Source: CAVQCX01 sp963711095 (GTDB taxonomy: Bacteria; Pseudomonadota; Gammaproteobacteria; Chromatiales; Chromatiaceae). From it: a DNA stretch of 64,000 bases. Every line of letters starts with the position of its first letter. Position 1 is the first letter of the stretch. The stretch spans positions 62,001 through 126,000 of the forward strand of contig CAVQCX010000034.1 in NCBI GenBank assembly GCA_963711095.1, read 5' to 3'. Below are positions 8,335-18,741 of the stretch, in pieces. The position numbers were made by a program, and so were the translations under genes. The notes under the pieces are model-generated. The model was not told the origin of the DNA. It saw nothing but the letters and a program-made list of their open reading frames with translations, and searched no databases.

Positions 8335-9865
8335 TCAGTCCAGGTGCGGGCCGCCGCCCGGCTCCGTGTCCCGCGGTAGCCAGGATGCCGGCAGGGCCGC
8401 CATGATCTGCCGCGTGCGCACCTGCTGACGCCGGCCCAGGGCTTCGAAGTGAAGCCGGTAGGCAAGGTAGTACTTGTTGACTTGGGCGACGTGGTCGACG
8501 GTCTGTCGGCCCAGCTCCCGGGCGGCGATCCGCTCGACCTGGCCGAACCAGTGATTGGGGTCCAGGCCTTCACGAGTCGCCTGCTCTCGGAGATCGCTGA
8601 TCCGTTTGGGCCCGGCGTTGTAGGCGGCCCAGAGAAAGGGGGCACGCGCCGAGGACTCCAGCTCGGGATCGTCGAAATACCGGTCGCGCAGTCGGGCGAG
8701 GTACTTGACGCCGGCGCGTACGTTGCCCTCCAGATCGGCGATATCGCCCGCCGGGCCCAGGGAGGCCGCGGTCTCTGGCATGATCTGCATGATCCCCTGA
8801 GCGCCCGAGGTGCTCACCTTGGTCTGATCCAGGCCGGATTCCTGGTATGCCAGGGCTGCGATGGCCAGCCAGTCGAAGCCATAGCGCTTGGCGTAGCGCT
8901 TGAGTAGCGGTGCCACCTGCTCCAGCCGGCCGCGCCCGGGCTCGCGCGCAGCCGTTGCGGGCACGCTGCGACCGCTGTAGTAGCGGCGTACCAGCAGATT
9001 GCCGAGTCGGCTATCCTTGCCGTGGTCGGAGAGATAGCTGTCCAGGCTCTCCCGGAGCAGGGGGCTGTCCTTGCGCACCGCCCAGGCGATGTCGCCGCCC
9101 TCGTGCACGACCAGGTCCTTGCGCACCACCAGGTTGGGCAGGGCCTTGCACCAGGCGTCGGCGGTATGCTCGCTGACGACGCTCAGGTCGAGCATGCCTG
9201 CATTGATCAGCTCCAGCACGTCCTCCGCGACCAGGTGCTCGTTAAGGGTGTTGATCCGGATCGGCGGCTGGCCGTGCAGTCGCAGGCGGCGGTTCTGGAA
9301 CTGCAGGTACTCCAGGGCGCTGGTGCCCGCCACGAGATCGACCTGACGTCCCGAGAGATCCTGGAGGTTGCGCGGCGACGGCCCATCTCTGCGCTGCACG
9401 AGCAGCTCGCGCACCCCCGAGATGTAGGGTCGCGTGAAGGCCACCCTGAGCAGCCGCTGCGGGGTGATGGTGATTCCGGCCGCGGCGATGTCGCCCCGAC
9501 CTTCCCTGAGGGCGTCCAGCACGCGCCCCAGGGGCATGGGGATGAAAACGACGTGGGTGCGCGGTTTGCCCGGCGGCAGGTCGCGGCTCAGGAACTCCTC
9601 GTAGTGCTGGAGCAGCTCGTACTCCAGGCCCTTGGGGGTATCGCCCTGGGAAAAGATCCTGGTGGGGCTGTCGCTCACCAGCACGCGCACCAGGGCGCGC
9701 TTGCGCAAGCCCGGCAGATCGCCGAGATACAGCTCAGCGCCGCCGCTCGGGACGGCCTTTTCGGGCGGAGTCAGGGCCGCGCGCCCGCTATGCATCGGCG
9801 CCGCCGGCGGAGCTCAGGCAGGAGCCGAGCAGCAGCGCGCCGATCAACCGGAGCCCGGATTTCAT
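8335..9865 (-). CDS. mltF: MltF-like lytic transglycosylase, frame break after signal peptide
   Basis: Main frame 8335-9795 encodes an ABC-type solute-binding domain (LEYELLQHYEEF, GRGDIAAAGITITPQRL) followed by an SLT domain with catalytic Glu in AYQESGLDQ, GAQGIMQIMPETA and AAYNAGP. That order is MltF: a membrane-bound murein transglycosylase whose N-terminal domain regulates it. Read alone the frame has no export signal. A lipoprotein signal, MKSGLRLIGALLLGSC with lipobox LGSC, begins at ATG 9865 in another frame and stops at about 9788, exactly where the main frame begins. The two are best read as one gene split by a single indel near 9785-9800. Confidence 0.82.
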
Positions 9866-9984
9866 CGATGTGGCTGCCCGAGCGCAGGGGTCAAAGCGTG
9901 AACAATTCCACATTCCTGGTATCTGAATCAACCTATGGGAGCTCACTTGCCAATGGCACTCAATTTGCTGTCCCCTATGCGCCC

Positions 9985-10587
9985 ATGTCACCCCAGCGCC
10001 CCTCCAGCAACCTGATCCGGACCATCGTGGTGGACGAGCAGCCTGAGCGGCGCGACCAGCTGGCCGCTGCCCTGAGCGCGGTGGGCTGCCTGGTGGTGGC
10101 CGCCGCCTCGTTCGAAGATGACCTGCTGCCGCTCATCGAGCGGGAGGACCCGGACGTGATCATCGTCGACATGGCGGCGCCGGGCCGGGATACCCTGGAG
10201 AGCCTGGCCTATCTACAGTCGCGACTGCCCCGGCCGATCGTCATGTTCGCCCAGGACGATGACAGCGCGACCATTCGGCGCGCCGTGCAGGCCGGCGTCA
10301 GCGCCTATGTGGTCGACGGGCTGCAGGCCAAGCGGGTCCGGCCGATCGTCGAGGCGGCGATCGCCCGCTTCGAGAAGTTCCGCTCCCTGGAGCGCGAGCT
10401 GGTCAAGACCCGCGAGCAGCTAGCCGAGCGCAAGACCATCGAGAAGGCCAAGGGCCTGATCATGCGCCAGCGCGGGGTGTCCGAGGACGAAGCCTACCAG
10501 GCCATGCGCAAGCTGGCCATGCGCTCCAACCGGCGGTTGGCAGAGATCGCCGAGAGCATCATCGCCGCCGCGGATCTGCTGTTTTAG
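9985..10587 (+). CDS. nasT: NasT, ANTAR-domain RNA-binding antiterminator
   Basis: 200 residues. Receiver-like domain (about 10-125: TIVVDEQPERRDQLAAAL, DVIIVDMAAPGRDTLE) followed by an ANTAR domain (about 130-190: KTIEKAKGLIMRQRGVSEDEAYQAMRKLAM). ANTAR proteins bind paired RNA hairpins with six-base loops and prevent termination. It sits directly upstream of the nitrate operon, whose leader carries such hairpins and a terminator (11049-11164), and the operon also encodes the matching cytoplasmic sensor NasS. NasS is known to hold NasT inactive until nitrate or nitrite binds. Start chosen at ATG 9985; the open frame continues upstream antisense to mltF without support. Confidence 0.9.
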   Translation: MSPQRPSSNLIRTIVVDEQPERRDQLAAALSAVGCLVVAAASFEDDLLPLIEREDPDVIIVDMAAPGRDTLESLAYLQSRLPRPIVMFAQDDDSATIRRAVQAGVSAYVVDGLQAKRVRPIVEAAIARFEKFRSLERELVKTREQLAERKTIEKAKGLIMRQRGVSEDEAYQAMRKLAMRSNRRLAEIAESIIAAADLLF

Positions 10588-10858
10588 CGGGAACGGCTCA
10601 GCTTCCGTCAGGCTGGCCAGGGGTGGGCCGGCCTCCGCTGCCAGGGAGGGGGATGATCCGGCCAACTGGCCGTCCGTGGCCTCTGGATGCCGGCTTCCAA
10701 GCCGGAATGACCGCCTATTGTACCCGCATCCAGCCAAGGATTCCGGCTGGCCTCTCATTGCGGCGTTTGCTGTGCGCGTGCCCATGTTGTTGCGATCGGT
10801 GCGGACTCACGCCTCCGTGCACCGGCCTGATGCCGGGTTGTCCGCAAGGGCGCGGGTC

Positions 10859-10875
10859 TGCACGCTTCCGGTGCA
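10859..10875 (+). promoter_or_regulatory. NtrC binding site
   Basis: TGCAC-N7-GTGCA, an exact match to the NtrC dyad core. It is about 125 bp upstream of the sigma-54 promoter of the nas operon, a normal enhancer distance. A second half-site TGCAC lies near 10817. Predicts activation under nitrogen limitation. Confidence 0.72.
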
Positions 10876-10999
10876 TCACTGCGGGTCATCCGCCGGGTCT
10901 GCGGCCCCGAAAGCCCCGGGCCGTTCGCCATCTGCAAGCCATTGACGGTGAAGGGCGATCCGGCCGTCCTGGGTGGCCCAGCGGCAACGGCAGGGCACT

Positions 11000-11015
11000 T
11001 GGCACGGTGTCTGCA
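11000..11015 (+). promoter_or_regulatory. Sigma-54 promoter of the nas operon
   Basis: TGGCACGGTGTCTGCA: GG and GC separated by exactly 10 bases and a perfect -24 box TGGCACG; the -12 box CTGCA differs from TTGCA by one base. Transcription would start near 11027, leaving a leader of about 170 nt before nrtA. Confidence 0.8.
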
Positions 11016-11048
11016 TACTGGCAAGTCAACAAGCCGACCAGCGCAGGC

Positions 11049-11102
11049 CACCCAAAGGCGGGTGCCCGGCCGGTCGGGCAATCGGCGACCAGCGTAGGTC
11101 GC
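11049..11102 (+). promoter_or_regulatory. ANTAR (NasT) target: two hexaloop hairpins
   Basis: P1 is CACCC[AAAGGC]GGGTG at 11049-11064. P2 is GCGACC[AGCGTA]GGTCGC at 11085-11102. Both stems are perfect, both loops have six bases with A at position 1 and G at position 4, the known ANTAR recognition pattern. They lie between the sigma-54 promoter and the terminator. Linker between them is 20 nt and can itself pair (GCCCG/CGGGC). Confidence 0.82.
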
Positions 11103-11110
11103 ATGCGGAC

Positions 11111-11164
11111 AACGGCGTCCGGAGCGCTCTCCCAGGAGAGGTGTTCCGCGACGCCGTTTTTTTT
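11111..11164 (+). terminator. Leader terminator controlled by NasT
   Basis: AACGGCGTC (11111-11119) pairs perfectly with GACGCCGTT, with a further inner stem (CTCTCC/GGAGAG), and is followed by eight T residues ending at 11164. Only 32 nt separate it from the nrtA start, so it would block the operon unless NasT prevents its formation. Confidence 0.88.
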
Positions 11165-11196
11165 GCGAGCCCGAGAATCACGAGGTGATAGCTATC

Positions 11197-12594
11197 ATGA
11201 CCGAGTCAACACGTGCCGCGCGCCGACATGGCTGGCCCCACTGGGCTGGCTGGCTCGCCGTCTGTCTGTCCCTGGCGATCGGTGCCGGCAGCGCCTGCGC
11301 CGGGGTGGGCGAGCCGGAGAAGGCGGACCTGAAGTTCGGCTTTATCAAGCTCACCGACATGGCCCCGCTGGCCATCGCCTACGAGAAGCGCTACTTCGAG
11401 GATGAGGGCCTGTACGTCACGCTGGAGGCTCAGGCCAACTGGAAGGTGCTGCTCGACCGGGTCATCGACGGTCAGCTCGACGGCGCGCACATGCTGGCCG
11501 GCCAGCCGCTGGCCGCCACCATCGGCTTCGGTACCAAGGCGCACATCGTTACGGCCTTCTCCATGGATCTGAACGGCAACGGCATCACCGTCTCCAATGC
11601 CGTCTGGGAGGCGATGAAGAAATACGTGCCCAAGCAGGCCGACGGCAAGCCCCAGCATCCGATCAAGGCCGATTATCTCAAGCCGGTGGTGGACCAATAC
11701 AAGGCGGAAGGCAAGCCTTTCAAGATGGGCATGGTGTTCCCGGTCTCCACCCACAACTACGAGCTGCGCTATTGGCTCGCCGCCGGCGGCATCAACCCCG
11801 GCTATTACGCCCCGGAGAAGGGCGACATCACCGGCCAGATCAAGGCCGACGCGCTGCTCAGTGTGACCCCGCCGCCGCAGATGCCCGCCACCCTGGAGGC
11901 CGGCACCATCTACGGCTACTGCGTGGGCGAGCCCTGGAACCAGCAGGCGGTGTTCAAGGGTATCGGCGTGCCCGTCATCACCGACTACGAGATCTGGAAG
12001 AACAACCCGGAGAAGGTGTTCGGCATGACCGCGGCCTGGGCCGAGAAGTACCCCAACACCACATGCGCGTCGTCAAGGCCCTGATCCGCGCCGCCAAGTG
12101 GCTGGACGACAACAACGACGCCAACCGCCCGGAGGCGGTGAAGATCCTGTCGCGCCCCGATTATGTGGGTGCCGACGACGAGGTCATCGCCAACTCCATG
12201 ACCGGCACCTTCGAGTACGAGAAGGGCGACAAGCGCTCGGTGCCCGACTTCAACGTGTTCTTCCGCTACTACGCGACCTATCCCTACTACTCGGATGCGA
12301 TCTGGTACCTGACCCAGATGCGCCGCTGGGGCCAGATCCCCGAGCCCAAGCCGGACAGCTGGTACATGGACACGGCCAAGAGCGTGTATCGGCCGGACAT
12401 CTATCGCAAGGCGGCCGAGGAGCTGATCGCCGAGGGCAAGATGAAAGCCGCGGACTTCCCCGATTTCGCCAAGGAGACCGGCTTCCGCGCCGCCGCAGAC
12501 CGAGTTCATCGACGGCATCACCTACGACGGCACCCAGCCGAACGCCTACCTGGAGAAGTTCAAGATCGGCCTCAAGGGCGACCAGCGGATCTGA
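11197..12594 (+). CDS. nrtA: NrtA, nitrate-binding protein of ABC transporter (two frame breaks)
   Basis: Periplasmic nitrate receptor of the NrtABC importer. Start ATG 11197 with GAGGTG upstream. Signal peptide with an RRHGW stretch and hydrophobic core AGWLAVCLSLAIGAGSACA, then the CmpA/NrtA fold (GFIKLTDMAPLAIAYEKRYFEDEGL, GAHMLAGQPLAATIGFG, GYCVGEPWNQQAV). The frame breaks near 12060 (ACC-ACATG where ACC-CAC-ATG is needed, one C short) and again near 12493 (one extra base in GCCGCCGCAG), restoring the end TEFIDGITYDGT...GDQRI. Both look like sequence indels. Joined length about 465 residues is normal. First gene of the nas operon. Confidence 0.88.
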
Positions 12595-12731
12595 TGCGGC
12601 AAGGCCCCCCAAGTCTCCCCCATCACCCCTCGGGAGAGGGCAGGGGTGAGGGGATCGCAGAGGTTTTCTCAACAAGCCGGGGCGCGTTGGCCGGCCCACG
12701 GGTCGACAGCCCCGCAACGGAGAGCAGCGTC

Positions 12732-13748
12732 ATGAGCAGCAGTACCACAGCGATCACCAAGGAGGCCCAGGGCCCGATGCGCCTGGCTGCGCTTCTGGAC
12801 TGGCAGCAGCTTGCCCGGCACCTGCGCAGGACCACTTACGCCCTGGCCGTGCCGGCCCTCGCCATCGCGGTGTTCCTCGGCCTCTGGAGCGTCGGAGCGG
12901 CCAAGGTCCAGACCTCGCTCGGTCAGCTGCCCGGGCCGGGCGCGGTCTGGACCCAGGCCGAGGCCCTGTATCAGGAGCATCTGGCCGAGCGGGCCAAGGC
13001 TCAGGCCTTCTACCAGCGCCAGGCGGAGCGCAACGCGCAGAAGCTCTCGGAGAGCCCCAACGCCGAGGTGCGGATCCGGGCCTACACCGGCAAGCCCACG
13101 TTCTTCGACCAGATCCTCACCAGCCTGATCACGGTGGCCACCGGGTTCGTGCTGGCCTCGCTGATCGCCATACCCATCGGCATCCTCTGCGGCATGAGCC
13201 AGACCCTGTACCAGGCACTCAATCCGATCATCCAGATCTTCAAGCCGGTCTCGCCGCTCGCCTGGCTGCCGCTGGTAACCATGGTGGTCTCGGCGCTCTA
13301 TGTGAGCAACGACCCGATGCTCGAGAAGTCCTTCGTCAACTCGGCGATCACCGTGACCCTGTGCTGTCTGTGGCCGACCATCATCAACACCACGGTCGGT
13401 GTCTCCAACGTCAGCAAGGACCTGATCAACGTCAGCCGGGTGCTGCGTCTGGGCTGGCTCACCAAGACCGTCAAGATCGTGCTGCCGTCGGCGGTGCCGA
13501 TGATCTTCACCGGTCTGCGCCTGTCGCTCGGTATCGGCTGGATGGTGCTGATCGCCGCCGAGATGCTGGCTCAGAATCCGGGCCTGGGGAAATTCGTCTG
13601 GGACGAGTTCCAGAACGGCAGCTCCGATTCCCTGGCCCGGATCATGGTGGCGGTGATCGTCATCGGACTCATCGGCTTCCTGCTCGATCGCGGCATGCTC
13701 GCCCTGCAGCGGTGGGCGAGCTGGGACAAGACCGCGGTCCTGCGCTGA
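12732..13748 (+). CDS. nrtB: NrtB, nitrate ABC transporter permease
   Basis: 338 residues from ATG 12732 (MSSSTTAITKEAQGPM). Hydrophobic segments at about 35-60, 135-165, 180-205, 220-240, 270-295 and 300-325, with the inner-membrane permease EAA-like loop near GWLTKTVKIVLPSAVPMIFTGLRLSLGIGWMVLIAAEMLA. It has the long periplasmic insert AEALYQEHLAERAKAQAFYQRQ typical of proteobacterial NrtB. 137 bp after nrtA; the gap holds only readthrough. Intact reading frame. Confidence 0.92.
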   Translation: MSSSTTAITKEAQGPMRLAALLDWQQLARHLRRTTYALAVPALAIAVFLGLWSVGAAKVQTSLGQLPGPGAVWTQAEALYQEHLAERAKAQAFYQRQAERNAQKLSESPNAEVRIRAYTGKPTFFDQILTSLITVATGFVLASLIAIPIGILCGMSQTLYQALNPIIQIFKPVSPLAWLPLVTMVVSALYVSNDPMLEKSFVNSAITVTLCCLWPTIINTTVGVSNVSKDLINVSRVLRLGWLTKTVKIVLPSAVPMIFTGLRLSLGIGWMVLIAAEMLAQNPGLGKFVWDEFQNGSSDSLARIMVAVIVIGLIGFLLDRGMLALQRWASWDKTAVLR

Positions 13749-13837
13749 GAGACAACGAGCCGCCGAGACGCCACCAGCGCCAAGGCGGAAACCTGGCGGA
13801 ACATGGGCAGGCGGGCCCTGGCGCTTGAGGAGAATTC

Positions 13838-14707
13838 ATGAATGCGTATCTGAATATCGACCATGTCGGCATCACCTTTCCCACGGACAAGGGGCCGTTG
13901 AAGGTCCTGGACGAGGTGAGCCTGGGCGTGGAGAAGGGCGAGTTCGTCTGCCTGATCGGCCACTCCGGATGCGGCAAGTCCACTGTGCTCAACATCGTGG
14001 CCGGTCTTCTCCAGGCCACGCAAGGCGGCGTGGTGCTGGAGAACCGCGAGGTGGACGAGCCCGGTCCCGACCGCGCCGTGGTGTTTCAGAACCACTCGCT
14101 GCTGCCCTGGCTGAGCGTCTACGGCAACGTCCGGCTCGCGGTCGATCAGGTCTTCAAGCGCACCAAGAGCCGCCAGGAGCGCGACCAGTGGACCCGCCAC
14201 AACCTGGAGCTGGTGCAGATGTCCCACGCCCTGGAGCGCAAGCCCGATGAGATCTCGGGCGGCATGAAGCAGCGCGTCGGCATCGCCCGGGCGCTCGCCA
14301 TGGAGCCCAAGGTGCTGCTCATGGACGAGCCCTTCGGGGCCCTGGACTCCCTGACCCGCACCCACATGCAGGACTCGCTCATGGAGATCCAGGCGCGGCT
14401 CAACAACACAGTGATCATGATCACCCACGACGTGGACGAGGCGGTGCTGCTCTCCGACCGCATCGTCATGATGAGCAACGGCCCCGCCGCGACCGTCGGC
14501 GAGATCCTCGCCGTGGACCTGGCCAGACCGCGCGACCGCCTGGAGCTGGCCGAGGACCCCACCTATAACCACTATCGGGCGGAGGTGGTGAAGTTTCTGC
14601 ACGAGCGCCAGGGGCGCAAGGCGTCCAAGACCCGGGAGCCGGCGAGCACTGCCCCCGCTCACGCAGACGCACAGCACCCCATCCCGGCCCTGCGCCTGGC
14701 GGGCTGA
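13838..14707 (+). CDS. nrtC: NrtC/NasD, nitrate ABC transporter ATPase
   Basis: 289 residues. Walker A GHSGCGKST near 43-51, Q-loop in VVFQNHSLLPWLS, signature ISGGMKQRVGIARAL, Walker B VLLMDEPFGALD and switch ITHDVDEAVLLSDR. Belongs to the nitrate/sulfonate ABC ATPase group. It lacks the C-terminal NrtA-like domain that cyanobacterial NrtC carries; a separate NrtA-like protein (NasS) is encoded 3 bp downstream instead. Good ribosome site GAGGAG before ATG 13838. Confidence 0.93.
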   Translation: MNAYLNIDHVGITFPTDKGPLKVLDEVSLGVEKGEFVCLIGHSGCGKSTVLNIVAGLLQATQGGVVLENREVDEPGPDRAVVFQNHSLLPWLSVYGNVRLAVDQVFKRTKSRQERDQWTRHNLELVQMSHALERKPDEISGGMKQRVGIARALAMEPKVLLMDEPFGALDSLTRTHMQDSLMEIQARLNNTVIMITHDVDEAVLLSDRIVMMSNGPAATVGEILAVDLARPRDRLELAEDPTYNHYRAEVVKFLHERQGRKASKTREPASTAPAHADAQHPIPALRLAG

Positions 14708-14710
14708 GCC

Positions 14711-16084
14711 ATGGACGATCCGATCAGCATGCAGGGTCACGGGGGCGAGCTGGAGAAGACCGGGCTCGACCTGGGCTTCATCCCGCTGACCGACTGCGCC
14801 CCGCTGGTGATCGCCCGGGAGAAAGGCTTCTTCGGCGCCCAGGGACTCGAGGTGCGGCTGGTCAAGGAGACCTCCTGGGCCAACATCCGCGACAAGGTCG
14901 CCATGGGCATACTCGACGGCGCGCACATGCTCGCCCCCATGCCCCTGGCGGCGACCCTGGGCCTGGGGCCGCTGGCCAAGCCCATGGTCACGGCCTTCTC
15001 ATTGGGACTCAACGGCAACGCGGTCACCGTCTCCGAGGGACTGGCGACGCGCCTGCGCGAGCGCTGCGGCGGCCAGGTGCCCCGGGGACTGGCGGCGGCC
15101 CAGGCGCTGCGGGACCTGATCGACGCGGATCGGGCCGACGGGCGACCGGGCCTGGTGCTCGCCGTGGTCTTTCCGTTTTCCATGCACCACTACCAGCTGC
15201 GCTACTGGCTGGCCGCCGGGGGCATAGACCCGGATCGGGACCTGCGCTTCGTTACCGTGCCCCCGGCGCAGATGGTCGGGCGCCTGCGCCGCGGCGCCAT
15301 CGACGGCTTCTGCGTGGGCGAGCCCTGGAACAGCGTGGCGGTACGCGAAGGGGTGGGCCGGGTGCTCGCCACCGGCTACTGCATCTGGAGAAACGGTCCC
15401 GAGAAGGTCTTCGGCGTCACCGAGGAGTGGGCCGAGCAGCACCCGAGGACACACCTGGCGCTGCTCCGCGCCTTGCTGGAAGCGGCCCGCTGGCTGGACG
15501 CCCCTGAGAACCGCCCCGAGGCGGTGGCGATGATCGCCCGGGGCATCTACGTGAACGCGCCGCCCGAGGTGGTGCGCATGTCGCTCAACGGGACCTTCCA
15601 GCTCGCCCGCGACGAGTTCCCGCGCAGTCTGCCGGACTTCAACGTGTTTCACCGCTACGCGGCCAACTTCCCCTGGCGCTCCCACGCTCTCTGGATACTC
15701 TCTCAGATGGTGCGCTGGGGGCAGATCAGCGAGCCGCTGGAGCTGCGCGCCATCGCCGAGCGCGTCTACCGGCCGGACCTGTTCCGCGAAGCGGCAGCGC
15801 CCGGCGGCATGGCCGTACCGGCGGCGGACTGGAAATGGGAGGGTGCGCGCGCGGGTGCCTGGGAGATCGCAGCGACCGGCGGGCGCCTGTCCATGGGCAG
15901 TGATCTGCTCATCGACGGCGCCCTGTTCTCACCGGCCGATCCCATCGGTTTCGTGCCCGTCGGGGACGATGCGCAGCCCGGGTCTGCGCTCGACGCCTGG
16001 CGCGCCGCCAATCCGCTCTGGGCCATTACAGATCAAGCCGCGATTGCCGGGGAGCCTCCGGCCGCGGCCGCAGGAGAAGTCTGA
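14711..16084 (+). CDS. nasS: NasS, cytoplasmic nitrate/nitrite sensor
   Basis: 457 residues, homologous in fold to NrtA (LGFIPLTDCAPLVIAREKGFF, GAHMLAPMPLAATLGLG, GFCVGEPWNSVAV, GPEKVFGVTEEWAEQHP) but without a signal peptide, so it stays in the cytoplasm. This is the hallmark of NasS, which binds NasT and releases it when nitrate or nitrite is present. Position between nrtC (3 bp) and nirB (one-base TGATG overlap) means it is made with the operon it controls, giving feedback. nasT itself is upstream and outside the terminator-controlled transcript. Confidence 0.86.
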   Translation: MDDPISMQGHGGELEKTGLDLGFIPLTDCAPLVIAREKGFFGAQGLEVRLVKETSWANIRDKVAMGILDGAHMLAPMPLAATLGLGPLAKPMVTAFSLGLNGNAVTVSEGLATRLRERCGGQVPRGLAAAQALRDLIDADRADGRPGLVLAVVFPFSMHHYQLRYWLAAGGIDPDRDLRFVTVPPAQMVGRLRRGAIDGFCVGEPWNSVAVREGVGRVLATGYCIWRNGPEKVFGVTEEWAEQHPRTHLALLRALLEAARWLDAPENRPEAVAMIARGIYVNAPPEVVRMSLNGTFQLARDEFPRSLPDFNVFHRYAANFPWRSHALWILSQMVRWGQISEPLELRAIAERVYRPDLFREAAAPGGMAVPAADWKWEGARAGAWEIAATGGRLSMGSDLLIDGALFSPADPIGFVPVGDDAQPGSALDAWRAANPLWAITDQAAIAGEPPAAAAGEV

Positions 16085-18523
16085 TGAGCAGAGAGAAGCT
16101 TGTGGTCATCGGCAACGGCATGGCCGGCATGCGCACCGTCGAGGAGCTGCTCAAGGTGGCGCCGAGAGCTCTACGAGATCAGCGTTTTCGGCGCCGAGCC
16201 CCATCCCAACTACAACCGGATCATGCTCTCGCCGGTGCTGGCCGGCGAGAAGACGGTCGATGACATCGTGCTCAACACCCGGCAGTGGTACGCCGACAAC
16301 GGCATCCGCCTGCACACCGGGGATGCGGTCACCGAGATCGACCGGGTGCGCCGCCAGGTGCGCACCGCCGGCGGTGCCGGCGCCGGCTATGATCGCCTGC
16401 TGATCGCCACCGGCTCCAATCCCTTCATCATCCCGCTGCCGGGCGCGGACAAGCGGGGCGTCATCGGCTTTCGCGACATCGCGGATGTCGAGACCATGCT
16501 GGCGGCCGCGCAGCAGGGCGGGCGGGCGGTGGTCATCGGCGGCGGCCTGCTCGGCCTGGAGGCGGCCAACGGACTGGCCAAGAACGGCATGGATGTCGCC
16601 GTGGTGCACCTGCTCGACACCCTGATGGAGCGCCAGCTGGACAAGCCCGCGGCGGCCCTGCTCAGGGCCTCGTTGCAGCGGCGCGGTCTCCAGTTCTTCA
16701 TGGAGGCGCAGACCGCGGCCATCCTGGGAGATGAGCAGGTCACCGGCGTGCGGTTCGCCGACGGCTCGCAAGTCCCCGCCGACCTGGTGGTGATGGCGGT
16801 GGGCATACGCCCGAACATCGCGCTGGCGGAGCGGGCCGGGCTGTACTGCGAGCGCGGGTTGGTGGTCAACGACACCATGCAGACCTTCGACCCGCGCATC
16901 TACGCCGTGGGCGAGTGCGTGCAGCACCGCGGCCAGTGCTACGGCCTGGTGGCGCCGCTGTTCGAGCAGGCCAAGGTGGCCGCCAATCACCTGGCCCAGC
17001 ACGGCATCGCCCGGTATCAGGGCTCGGTCACTTCCACCAAGCTCAAGGTGACCGGTATCGACCTGTTCTCGGCCGGTGAGTACAACGAGCGCGAGGGCGA
17101 CGAGACCCTGGTGCTGCAGGACCCCTCCCAGGGCGTCTACAAGAAGCTGGTGCTGCGCGAGAACCGCATCAAGGGCGCGGTGCTCTACGGCGACACCCTG
17201 GACGGCACCTGGTACTTCCAGCTGCTGCGCGAAGGCACGGACGTGTCCGGATTCCGCAAGACCATCCTGTTCGGCCAGCACGATCTCGGCGACGCCGGCC
17301 ACGGCGATGCGACCAAGCAGGTGATGGCGCTGCCCGACCGCGCCGAGATCTGCGGCTGCAACGGTGTGTGCAAGGGCGAGATCGTCGACGCCATCGTCAA
17401 GAAGGGTCTGTTCACCCTGGACGACGTGCGCTCCCACACCAAGGCGTCCTCCTCCTGCGGCTCCTGCACCGGCCTGGTGGAGGCCCTGCTGGCCTCCACG
17501 GTGGGCGAGGGCTACGACGCCGTGCCGAGCAAGAAGCCGCTGTGCAAATGTACCGAGCACAGCCATGACGAGGTGATCCGCGTCATCAGGGAGCAGGGTC
17601 TGAAGTCCCAGCAGGCGGTGCGCGCATTTCTCGAATGGAAGACCCCCGACGGCTGCCATCTGTGCCGCCCGGCGGTCAACTACTACCTGCTGGCCAACTG
17701 GCCCGGCGAGTACATCGACGACGCCCAGTCGCGCTTCATCAACGAGCGGGCCCACGGCAATATTCAGAAGGACGGTAGCTACTCGGTGGTGCCGCGCATG
17801 TTCGGGGGGCTGTGCACCCCCGATGAGCTGCGCGCCATCGCCGACGTGGCCGAGAAGTTCAAGGTGCCCGAGGTCAAGGTCACGGGCGGCCAGCGCATCG
17901 ATCTGTTCGGGGTCAAGAAGGAAGACCTGCCGGCCATGTGGGGCGACCTGTCCAAGGCCGGCCTGGTCTCGGGCCACGCCTACGGCAAGGCGCTGCGCAC
18001 CTGCAAGACCTGCGTGGGCGCCCAGTGGTGTCGCTTCGGCACCCAGGACTCCACCGGCCTGGGCGTGAAGCTCGAGCAGCTGACCTGGGGCTCATGGATG
18101 CCGCACAAGTACAAGATGGCGGTCTCCGGCTGCCCGCGCAACTGCGCCGAGGCGACCATCAAGGACTTCGGGGTGGTCTGTGTGGATTCAGGTTACGAGC
18201 TGCACGTCGGCGGCAACGGCGGCATCAAGGTGCGCGTGACCGACCTGCTCACCCGCGTGGCCACCGAGGAGGAGGTGCTGCAGTATTGCGGCGCCTTCAC
18301 CCAGCTCTATCGCGAGGAGGCGCACTACCTGGAGCGCACCGCACCCTGGGTGGAGCGCGTCGGCCTCGCCTACATCAAGGCCGCGCTGCTCAATGATCCG
18401 GCCCGCCGTCAGGCCTTGTACGAGCGCTTCAAGTATTCCCAGCAGTTCGCCCAGATCGACCCCTGGAAGGAGCGCGCCCAGGGCGCCGAGGCGCACGAGT
18501 TCACGCCGTTGAAGATCGCTTGA
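16084..18523 (+). CDS. nirB: NirB, assimilatory nitrite reductase large subunit (frame break near start)
   Basis: Reduces nitrite to ammonium with NAD(P)H. Order of domains: FAD (VVIGNGMAGMRTVEELL), NAD (VVIGGGLLGLEAANGLA), BFD-type [2Fe-2S] cluster (CGCNGVCKGEI and SSCGSCTG), a second cysteine cluster (CKCTEHSHDE, CHLCRP), then siroheme/4Fe-4S region (CKTCVGAQWCRFG and SGCPRNCAEATIKD). Starts at ATG 16084 overlapping the nasS stop. The frame shifts by one near 16161-16170: GTGGCGCCGAGAGCTC has one base too many for the expected VAPELYEI. The rest, from 16171, is intact. Joined length is about 812 residues. Confidence 0.93.
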
Positions 18524-18741
18524 AATTGGCGTGAACCGCCAAGGCGGCAAGGCAATGTTTGCGCAGCCGAAAGGACTTTCTTCGTGCTCGGCGCCTTGGC
18601 GGTCGCTGCGAGCTCTGGTCGGCGGTCTGTGTGAAGCGGCATTCCGAGACGCCGCGGTTGCGACCAAGGGCACCGGTTCTACAGGGCAATCCTTGGCGTT
18701 CTCGGCGCCTTGGCGGTTCAAAGAGACGATCGAGGTAAGAC
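18524..18741 (+). repeat. Intergenic repeat between nirB and nirD
   Basis: Contains inverted copies of a short element: GAACCGCCAAGGCGGC near 18534, GGCGCCTTGGCGGTCG near 18590 and GGCGCCTTGGCGGTTC near 18705. The same pair of ends recurs at 24490-24625, so it is a dispersed genomic repeat. No gene. Confidence 0.65.

Noticed and set aside
11772..12700. Second transporter-like protein fused to nrtB through a 658-residue frame
   Set aside because: It is the out-of-frame end of nrtA reading through the intergenic space into nrtB; nrtB starts at ATG 12732.
16151..17977. 608-residue minus-strand ORF across nirB
   Set aside because: Shadow of a high-GC gene; nirB has all cofactor motifs on the plus strand.
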